The translations under genes were made by a program, and so were the position numbers. From contig JBHJGZ010000007.1 of the NCBI GenBank assembly GCA_050331295.1, positions 186,001-250,000 on the forward strand: 64,000 nt of DNA, in the 5' to 3' direction. Source of the DNA: Kuafuiihalomonas sp050331295. GTDB taxonomy: Bacteria; Myxococcota; Kuafuiibacteriia; Kuafuiibacteriales; Kuafuiibacteriaceae. The notes below the pieces were generated by a model. That model saw only the letters and a program-made list of their open reading frames with translations. It searched no databases and was not told the DNA's origin. This document shows positions 25,033 to 31,781 of this stretch, in pieces; positions within the stretch are counted from its first letter, which is position 1, and each line of letters begins with the position of its first letter.

Positions 25033-27240
25033 ATGACTGCATCGCGAGCATCAGGAACCCGCGAGGACCACGAGGATCCCGCCGTCCGGGCCTTGGCCGA
25101 GCGGATCCGTCAACTCCGCGAACGGTACCACTACGGCGAACCCGAGGTCTCGGACGCAGCCTTTGACGCGCTCGAGGACCGCCTTCGTACCCTCGCTCCA
25201 GACCATCCGGTCCTTGGCGAGGTGGGGGCGCCGCCACCCACCGAGGGCCAGGACAAGGACGCCGAGGCAGCCGATGATTTGGGCGATGTCTCTGACGCAC
25301 CGAACCGTCTGAAGACCATGAGCGAATCGTTTTACGCTCTTCCCCCGGGGGTGGCGCCCGAGCATGCGTCGGCTTGGCGGGACTACCGCATGCTGTACTT
25401 GGCCATCGTCCAGCGCGACCCCGAACACCCGGTTCTGCGCGAGATCGTCCCGGCGCGAGGGTTCGAATGGCCGAAGGCATCCCACGAGATTCCCATGGGA
25501 AGCCTGAACAAAGTCAACTCAGCGGACGAGCTTCGGGACTGGGCCGCGCGATGCGATGAGATGGCCGAAAAGGCCGGGCTTCCCTCAGTGTCGAGTCGAC
25601 TCGCGGTGACGGAGAAGCTGGACGGCATCTCCATCGAGCTCGTGTACGATCATGGACGTTTCGAAACGGCCATCACCCGAGGCGACGGGGAAGTCGGTGA
25701 GTGCGTGGGACCGAACGTGCGCCGAATGAAGGGCGTGCCAGACAGCATTCGGCATCGGGGTCGCGTGTCGGTCCGCGGGGAGATCATCATGACCAAGACC
25801 GACAGCCACCCGTTTCATGCGTTCAAGCGCCGGGTCGACCCCAAGTTCGAACGGGTCAAGAGTCTTCGCAACACCGCCTCCGGCATCGCTCGAACCAAGG
25901 ATCTGAAACATCTCCCCGCTCTCAAGTTCCTTCGTGGACGTTTTTACGACGTGGAAGGGGTGGAGGGACTCGACACCGAGAGTGAGAAGGTGGACTGGCT
26001 GCAAGCCCAAGGCTTCGAGGTTCCATTCTTCGTGGTGACCGATTTGGACGGGGCCGCTTCTCTGCACGCCTCCTACCAAGACGAAAAACGCAAAGAACTG
26101 GACCACGAAATCGACGGGCTCGTGGTTCGCGCCCATCATCTTCCGACCTTCACCATCCTGGGCGAGCTGAATCGGCGCCCGCGAGCCGCCGTCGCCTTCA
26201 AGTTCGGCAACGAGATGGAGCTGACAACGCTCTTGGGTATTGAGTGGAGCACCGGGGATTCAGGAAGGATCACGCCGGTGGCTCGAATCGAGCCGGTGTT
26301 CTTGGCCGGGGCCGAAGTGCGAAACGCAAGTCTTCACAACCTTGGCCTGGTCCAATCCCTCGGGGTCGGGGTCGGGGATCAAGTCTTGGTGTCCCGACGT
26401 AACGACGTCATCCCGTATGTCGAGGATGTGGTGGTGAGCGCAGGACGCGCCGAATCCCCTCCCGAGGCCTGTGGCACATGCCAGCATCCGGTCCAGCGGG
26501 ACGGCGAGTATCTGATCTGTCCGAACCTCGAGTGTCCGGCCCGGATGAAAGGCCGCATCAAGGTCTGGATCAAACAACTTGGGCTCCTGGAGTGGGGAGA
26601 AAAGACGGTGGACACGCTTTTCGAGCGAGGCCTGGTTCGGGAGCCGGCGGACCTCTATCGACTCTCGGCCGACGCCATCACGGACCTTCACGGATACGGA
26701 GAGACAACGGCCCTCAAGCTTCTTCAGCCCCTTCGCGGAAAGATGAAGCTCCCCCTGCCAACCTTCATCGCCGCTTTGGCCATCCCCACGGTGTCCAAGG
26801 AAACGGGCAAGCTCCTGGTCCGGGCCGGCTTCGATGACCTGGAAAAGCTCCATGCGGCCACCACCGAACAGCTGGCCGCGGTCGAAGGGCTTGGAACCAT
26901 CAAGGCGGAGAAGATCATCGAGGGGCTCGAACTTCGCAAAGAAGAGATCCAGCGGCTGCGAGCGGTGGGGGTCGAGCCGGTTCGTCCCGAGGCCGGAGGT
27001 CCCTTGAATGGACTATCATTCGCCTTCAGCGGCGCCCATTCTCGTCCGAGGAAAGAGCTCGCGGCGTTGGTCGAATCCCAGGGTGGTACCGTGACTTCAG
27101 GCGTCACCAAGGGGTTGCACTACCTAGTCTTGAAGGACCCAAGCTCCACATCCTCGAAAGCGGAGAAGGCGCGAAAGCTCGACGTCAAGATCATCGATGA
27201 ACATCAGCTCGAGAAGCTCATCGCTGGAAACGACGACTGA
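25033..27240 (+). CDS. ligA: Divergent NAD-dependent DNA ligase
   Basis: The 735-residue protein has the LigA order. It starts with an adenylation subdomain Ia (HYGEPEVSDAAFDALEDRL), then the nucleotidyltransferase domain with the active-site Lys195 in TEKLDGIS. An OB fold, a four-Cys zinc finger (CGTC ... CPNLEC), HhH repeats and a C-terminal BRCT (SFAFSGAHSRPRKELAALV) follow. Two oddities mark it. About 80 residues lie between domain Ia and the KxDG motif beyond the usual spacing. Subdomain Ia has Phe where the usual motif has Tyr (AEYD type). It may be a second ligase paralogue, not the replicative one. It is divergent from glgP. Confidence 0.88.
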   Translation: MTASRASGTREDHEDPAVRALAERIRQLRERYHYGEPEVSDAAFDALEDRLRTLAPDHPVLGEVGAPPPTEGQDKDAEAADDLGDVSDAPNRLKTMSESFYALPPGVAPEHASAWRDYRMLYLAIVQRDPEHPVLREIVPARGFEWPKASHEIPMGSLNKVNSADELRDWAARCDEMAEKAGLPSVSSRLAVTEKLDGISIELVYDHGRFETAITRGDGEVGECVGPNVRRMKGVPDSIRHRGRVSVRGEIIMTKTDSHPFHAFKRRVDPKFERVKSLRNTASGIARTKDLKHLPALKFLRGRFYDVEGVEGLDTESEKVDWLQAQGFEVPFFVVTDLDGAASLHASYQDEKRKELDHEIDGLVVRAHHLPTFTILGELNRRPRAAVAFKFGNEMELTTLLGIEWSTGDSGRITPVARIEPVFLAGAEVRNASLHNLGLVQSLGVGVGDQVLVSRRNDVIPYVEDVVVSAGRAESPPEACGTCQHPVQRDGEYLICPNLECPARMKGRIKVWIKQLGLLEWGEKTVDTLFERGLVREPADLYRLSADAITDLHGYGETTALKLLQPLRGKMKLPLPTFIAALAIPTVSKETGKLLVRAGFDDLEKLHAATTEQLAAVEGLGTIKAEKIIEGLELRKEEIQRLRAVGVEPVRPEAGGPLNGLSFAFSGAHSRPRKELAALVESQGGTVTSGVTKGLHYLVLKDPSSTSSKAEKARKLDVKIIDEHQLEKLIAGNDD

Positions 27241-27249
27241 CCGTACGGT

Positions 27250-28566
27250 TCAGACCAACAGAAGGTCGTCTGCGCTCACCACCTCTTCGCTGGCCATGAT
27301 GGTCTGAAGCTCCTCGTAGCGTTCCATGCTGAGCTCGGTCAGATAGGCCTCGGCTTCTGGCGCTTCCGCGAGGGCGGCTTGAAATGCCTCACGAGGAAGT
27401 CGAAGCGCAACCACCCGCTCCGCCGCGGTGGCGGTCGCCACCGCCGGCGCGTCCCAGGCCATGGAGATTTCGCCGAACACGTCATTGGGCTCCAGCGTCG
27501 CCACCATCACGCTTTCCCGGTCGTCGGTCTTGCTGATTTGGACGCTGCCTTCCACCAGAACATACAGGCCTTCGGCCTTCTCTCCCTCGCGGATCAGCAC
27601 CTGCCCCGGCTCGGCCACCTGGGTCACGAAGGCCGACAGAACCCGCCGGAGGGCATCTTTTGGGAACGCTTGGAAGATGGGAGACCGTGCCACCGCGTTG
27701 GAGAGCAGCCTGCGGCGCGCGAACTGAGCGATGTCCGCGGTCAAGTCTGGATGCACGGCCGCCAGCGCCTCGACTTCGGAGCGAGCGATTTCGAGAATCT
27801 CTGATGGCTGAAGGGTGGCCACGGTGGCGCTCCGAGCGTGGGACCGAACCAAAGCCATCTCCCCGAACAAAGAACCGGCCCCGAGACGCACCCGCGGCAC
27901 GGAGTCGAGCCTCACCTCCACGGCCCCACGGACCAGCACGTACAAGGCGTCTCCTTCCTTCCCCTCTTCGATCAAGACCTGCTCGGCCGGCAGCTTGAGG
28001 AGTCGGGTCCTGGGAAGCAGGGACACCAATGCGTCGGCGCTCATTTCCGAAAAGAACGGAAGCGGCGACGGCTCCGAAGCCGAAGTGACAGGCTCCGGCA
28101 TCCGCTTCACTTCGTCGACCGCTCGCGCCAGGAGAGATTCTCGGTCCATCGAAAAGAATGGGCGAGACGAGACCTCCACCTTCGGCAACACGGGAGGAGG
28201 AACACGGGGCCGGCGGCCCATATCGGGCTGGCGTCCGTCGGCGTGGATCCGACGGACGACTTGCTCGATCCGCGAATCGGAAGGCGAAAGCTCCCACCCA
28301 GCCCGTGCCATGCTCAGGGCCGAGAGCAAGTATCCTTGGCGACGCACGGATTCGGCACCGGTCAGAAGTCCTTCCAGGGCGCCATGGGCATGACCGACTG
28401 CGGCCAGGCAGAGCGCGACCTTTGTTCGGGCACGATGGTCTTCCGGAGACGCATGAAGCGCGTCGGCCGCGTGCCGCAGCGCGGTCCAGTAATCGCCGTC
28501 TCGGGCTGCGGCATCCGCTTCGGCGTGGAGGTCGGCGGTATCGGTCACCGCGCCGGAGCATCGCAC
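27250..28566 (-). CDS. Double cyclic-nucleotide-binding-domain protein
   Basis: The 438-residue protein has TPR-like helices at the N-terminus (about residues 8-105), a Pro-rich linker, and two cNMP-binding beta-roll domains (about 175-290 and 300-420). Each shows the cassette LIEEGKEGDALYVLVRGAVEV / LFGEMAL or LIREGEKAEGLYVLVEGSV / VFGEISM. The phosphate-binding cassette Arg appears as RSATVATL in domain one but is replaced by ATATAAERV in domain two, so only domain one is likely to bind a cyclic nucleotide strongly. There is no DNA-binding domain. A GTG at 28566 is the outer start; a second GTG at 28548 is as good. It is transcribed away from the GNAT gene. Confidence 0.82.
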   Translation of the reverse strand: MRCSGAVTDTADLHAEADAAARDGDYWTALRHAADALHASPEDHRARTKVALCLAAVGHAHGALEGLLTGAESVRRQGYLLSALSMARAGWELSPSDSRIEQVVRRIHADGRQPDMGRRPRVPPPVLPKVEVSSRPFFSMDRESLLARAVDEVKRMPEPVTSASEPSPLPFFSEMSADALVSLLPRTRLLKLPAEQVLIEEGKEGDALYVLVRGAVEVRLDSVPRVRLGAGSLFGEMALVRSHARSATVATLQPSEILEIARSEVEALAAVHPDLTADIAQFARRRLLSNAVARSPIFQAFPKDALRRVLSAFVTQVAEPGQVLIREGEKAEGLYVLVEGSVQISKTDDRESVMVATLEPNDVFGEISMAWDAPAVATATAAERVVALRLPREAFQAALAEAPEAEAYLTELSMERYEELQTIMASEEVVSADDLLLV

Positions 28567-28631
28567 CGTCCGGGGCCGGAGGGTAGCCCCTGGTTTGGTA
28601 GACTGAAAGCCATCATGCTAGCGATGACGCG

Positions 28632-29126
28632 GTGGCGAAAGTGGCGCTGAACATCGCGGTGCGCACCGCCACCGAGGCCGACGCTGCCGACATTGTTCCA
28701 TTGTGGCGCGAGCTCATGGAACTCCACGCGGAAGTCGACCCTCGCTTCGATCTGACGGAACGCGCCGAAGACCGCTTCTTGAACTACCTGGAACTCGCGC
28801 GCAATCGGGACGACCATCGGGTGCGGGTGGCGGTGGAGGGCGGATGTATCGTCGGATTCACGGTGGCCTGCGTGCTGCCCAACAGTCCGATCTACGCGCG
28901 CCGGTGGGTCGGATACATCAACGACCTCGCGGTCCATCACCGATGTCGGGGTCGTGGCGTCGGTCGTCGCCTGGTCAGCGACGCGGTGGTTTGGCTTCGG
29001 ACCGCTGGCGCCGAGAGCATCGAAGTGTACGTTGCGATGGCCAATGACGATGCCCGCCGCTTCTGGCGAAAGATGGGGGCCGAAGACTACTTGGAGCGTG
29101 TCTCGCTCAAGCCGGGAGTGGTGTGA
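28632..29126 (+). CDS. GNAT-family N-acetyltransferase
   Basis: This 164-residue protein has the GNAT fold. Motif A appears as VHHRCRGRGVGRRLV (acetyl-CoA pyrophosphate loop R/QxxGxG/A) near residue 98. It is followed by the helix and a C-terminal strand with NDDARRFWRKMGAEDY. The substrate cannot be read from sequence; small molecules or protein N-termini are both possible. The start is GTG at 28632. The stop overlaps the next gene by four bases (GTGA), so the acetyltransferase is coupled to an unknown protein. It may modify that partner, but this is only a contextual guess. Confidence 0.88.
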   Translation: MAKVALNIAVRTATEADAADIVPLWRELMELHAEVDPRFDLTERAEDRFLNYLELARNRDDHRVRVAVEGGCIVGFTVACVLPNSPIYARRWVGYINDLAVHHRCRGRGVGRRLVSDAVVWLRTAGAESIEVYVAMANDDARRFWRKMGAEDYLERVSLKPGVV

Positions 29127-30247
29127 CGCCTCTGTCCGAAGGAGTCGAGCGCTTTGCCCAGCTCGCATGGCTACGCCGACAGCGCGCCCTCGGCGAGGAC
29201 GAGCGGATCGAAATCGAAGGTCTGGTCCGCACCCTTTCCGCGCGTCTGGAGGGCTTTCATCCGCCCGGGCACGGTGCCCGGATGCGCCCATCGGCGTCGG
29301 TCCGCCATCAGGTAGAGGCCCGACGGTCGGGCTCCATCGCGACCTCGCCTCCGGCCGAAGGGAAGCCAGAGGTCGACCCGTTCGAGGACGAGACCGATCC
29401 GCTGGCCCCGACCCCCTCGGTGTCGATGGCTCCGGTGACGGACCTTTCCGAGGTACCGGCCGGTGAGGCGGGAGCCGTGGTCTCACCGTCGGCCCCCCCC
29501 TCACCGTCGGCCCCGCAGGACGGCGGCGCCATGCCGTGCCGTCGGGTCCAGGTCAAAACCGAAGGCGGACTCGAGACGCTCGACATTCCCCGTTCCGACT
29601 ACACGCCCCCCACGGACCGGGTCTTCATGGAGGACTACTACAGTGCGGACCTCGAGGTGGATGAGACCGGAGAGCTGCCCCACCGTCTCGTGAACGTGCA
29701 GGGCCAACCTGTTCCGGCCGACGATGCCCAGCTCTGGATGCTCCGGGCGACCGAGTCGAGCCGCACGGCCGACTCGGCCCGGGCCGAAGTCCGAGCCCCG
29801 GCCGTTCCTTCCGCCGACGTCCCGGTCCCGTCGGTGGACGCGTCAGACAAGCACGAGAGCCAGAGCCGGGTCCCCGAGAGACGCACTGCACAGGTCATCG
29901 TCCATCTTCGTGCGGGTGGGGTGATTCGAGGACAGGCCGCATGGCCGCCCATCGACGCCATCGACGTGGAATCCGCCCATGGGCCGCGGCGCGTTCCAAA
30001 GCACGAAGTGCTGGCCGCATTTGCGACGGGGGTCGGCGTGCCCCGAGAGCCGGGTCGACTGATCAGCGTCACGTTGACCAACGACCGTCAGCTGAACGGA
30101 CGATCCTTCGACTATCGCGAAGGTGTTTCGGCCTTCATCTTGTGTCCGGAACCGCGGCGCGGAAACGTGGATCAGGTCTGGATCCCCGACCACGCCGTGA
30201 AACAGGTCGGAACCGATGAGCCCACGACAAAGTCGCCCATCGAGTGA
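29123..30247 (+). CDS. Hypothetical protein with two conserved modules and Pro-rich linker
   Basis: The 374-residue product starts at a GTG that overlaps the GNAT stop. The N-terminal 45 residues are helical (EGVERFAQLAWLRRQRALGEDE). They resemble the short PilZ-partner or docking helices seen in other myxobacterial signalling proteins. A low-complexity Pro/Ser/Ala stretch (about 50-130) follows. The C-terminal part (about 265-365) repeats a beta pattern (VIVHLRAGGVIRGQAAW, then VTLTNDRQLNGRSFDY). This looks like a small beta-barrel module of the PilZ-like or DUF6982 type, but that is uncertain. There is no signal peptide, so it should be cytosolic. Function is unknown. Confidence 0.65.
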   Translation: MTPLSEGVERFAQLAWLRRQRALGEDERIEIEGLVRTLSARLEGFHPPGHGARMRPSASVRHQVEARRSGSIATSPPAEGKPEVDPFEDETDPLAPTPSVSMAPVTDLSEVPAGEAGAVVSPSAPPSPSAPQDGGAMPCRRVQVKTEGGLETLDIPRSDYTPPTDRVFMEDYYSADLEVDETGELPHRLVNVQGQPVPADDAQLWMLRATESSRTADSARAEVRAPAVPSADVPVPSVDASDKHESQSRVPERRTAQVIVHLRAGGVIRGQAAWPPIDAIDVESAHGPRRVPKHEVLAAFATGVGVPREPGRLISVTLTNDRQLNGRSFDYREGVSAFILCPEPRRGNVDQVWIPDHAVKQVGTDEPTTKSPIE

Positions 30248-30264
30248 ACCCCTCCCTTCGCCCC

Positions 30265-30933
30265 TCAAGGCATTACGAGGCCGGTGCGGATCGCCAGCAG
30301 GACTGCGTCGGCCACGTTCGAAGCACCCAGCTTCTTGAAAAGTCGAGCCCGGTGCGCCTCCACCGTCTTCACGCTGATGGACAGCCGCTCTCCGATGGCC
30401 TGATTGCTGTGGCCGTTGGCCATCAACTCCAGGACCTCCTTCTCCCGCGCGGTGATCTGAACCGCCGCCCGCTCTCGCTCGGTGGCGACGCCCGAGATGT
30501 AGGTCCGGCCTTCCCCTTCAGCCTGAAGCGCAAAGACCAGGTCCGCCACGTAGGGCTGCTTGATGACGACGCCGTTGGCGCCGGCCTCGGTGAGCCCACG
30601 AACGTGAGCGTCATCACCTCGTACGGTGATGACCGTGATTTTCAGCTCGGGAAGCGACTGACGCAGGCTCCGAACCGTTTCCGCCGGATCGCGACCGGCC
30701 GGCAGGTTGTCCACATCCACCATGAGATAACGGGCGCCCATGGCCCGAATCTCGCTGGGGTCCACCTGCATCGACTCGTTGAGATGCAGTCGCATGTTCC
30801 TCTTGCGCAGCCAGTGTTCCAACTGCGGAGGAACCTTAGCCGCGTAAACGAGAACCAATTCCTGAGCAGGCTGCTCACCTGCAGGTGGATGATTCAAAGG
30901 TGCAACATTTCCAGGTGTGTTCATCATTGACAT
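30265..30933 (-). CDS. LuxR/NarL-type regulator with atypical receiver
   Basis: The 222-residue protein has a C-terminal LuxR helix-turn-helix (about 160-215: ITAREKEVLELMANG, then SVKTVEAHRARLFKKLGASN) that should bind DNA. The N-terminal domain is receiver-like (VITVRGDDAHVRGLTEAGANGVVIKQPY) with the conserved Lys. The first strand reads LVLVYAAK, with no acidic pair, and the phosphoacceptor region (YLMVDVDN) is shifted. Phosphorylation in the usual way is doubtful. The gene is downstream of and in the same direction as the TlpA-type gene, 191 bases away. No histidine kinase is adjacent. Confidence 0.8.
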   Translation of the reverse strand: MSMMNTPGNVAPLNHPPAGEQPAQELVLVYAAKVPPQLEHWLRKRNMRLHLNESMQVDPSEIRAMGARYLMVDVDNLPAGRDPAETVRSLRQSLPELKITVITVRGDDAHVRGLTEAGANGVVIKQPYVADLVFALQAEGEGRTYISGVATERERAAVQITAREKEVLELMANGHSNQAIGERLSISVKTVEAHRARLFKKLGASNVADAVLLAIRTGLVMP

Positions 30934-30952
30934 AGCCTCGGTGTTTTCCAGA

Positions 30953-30965
30953 GCCCCCGAGGGGC
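30953..30965 (-). promoter_or_regulatory. GC hairpin ahead of LuxR-type gene
   Basis: A perfect 5-bp stem (gcccc/ggggc) with a three-base loop lies 20-32 bases upstream of the LuxR-type start codon, in the probable 5' untranslated region. A second 5-bp stem (gcctc/gaggc) lies at 31015-31027. Neither is followed by a T-run in the minus-strand direction, so a terminator is unlikely. They could limit ribosome access, but short GC stems are common in this genome. Confidence 0.2.
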
Positions 30966-31124
30966 GCTTGTCAGAGAATCCTCTATCTCCTACGGTTTAT
31001 CTCGTAATCGTTTCGCCTCTGCGAGGCACCAAAATAAAGGTTTGAGCGGCCGGATTTATGCCCGGAAACGCCCGAGCAAATGGTTAATCCTGCGCAAGGC
31101 CCTGAAGCGTGATCCTCATCATGT

Positions 31125-31697
31125 CTATTCTTGCGGGCCCGCCTCCTTCCCCAACGCCAGCGCGTCTTCGACGTCGCGCCGCAATCGGTCTGGTGAAACG
31201 TATCCCCTGTAAACCCGTAGCACCCGACCTTTCGGGTCCAACAGAAAGCTGGTCGGAAAGGTGTGGACGCCATAGCGTCGGGCGATGGCGCCCCCCTCGT
31301 CGAAGACGGAAGGGAACCCGACGGCGCGGCGCCGGAGAAATCGGCGCACCCTGTTCTTGGAGTCGGGCTCTTGATTGATCCCCAAAACCCGGAACCGGTC
31401 ATCCGCGAACTCCTGTCGCAGGGCTTCCAGGTGGGGAAGTGCGGCCACGCAAGGCCCACACCAGGTCGCCCAAAAATCCAGAAGCACCACCTGGCCTCGC
31501 AGGGCAGCGGAAGCCAAAGACGCCCCCTCCGTGGTGGTTCCGACAAAGGATGGAGCCTCCTGTCCCGGCTCTGGGGCGGGAGGCGCGGTCACCACCGAAA
31601 CCATCTGGCTCAGTACCACGAGGCAGGCCAACGCCATGAGCAAGCCCAGGCTCAAGCCGGTTCTGCGCGTCTCGAGATTGGCGTCAGTCTTGCCCAT
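31125..31697 (-). CDS. TlpA/ResA-type membrane-anchored thioredoxin
   Basis: The 190-residue protein has one N-terminal hydrophobic helix (about 15-38, LSLGLLMALACLVVLSQMV) that anchors it to the inner membrane facing the periplasm. A thioredoxin fold follows with the WCGPC active site near residue 80 and a cis-Pro segment (HTFPTSFLLD). Proteins of this group reduce disulfides in apocytochromes c or other exported proteins. No cytochrome maturation gene is adjacent, so the client is not known. The ABC-type and CxxCH genes in this window are too far away to imply a link. Confidence 0.92.
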   Translation of the reverse strand: MGKTDANLETRRTGLSLGLLMALACLVVLSQMVSVVTAPPAPEPGQEAPSFVGTTTEGASLASAALRGQVVLLDFWATWCGPCVAALPHLEALRQEFADDRFRVLGINQEPDSKNRVRRFLRRRAVGFPSVFDEGGAIARRYGVHTFPTSFLLDPKGRVLRVYRGYVSPDRLRRDVEDALALGKEAGPQE

Positions 31698-31781
31698 GCA
31701 CCCTCGATCTACGGAAACGCTTGATTCTCGTTACGAACCCGAACTCGCCTGGTCGGCGGGGCCCTCGGGAACCACGGCACC

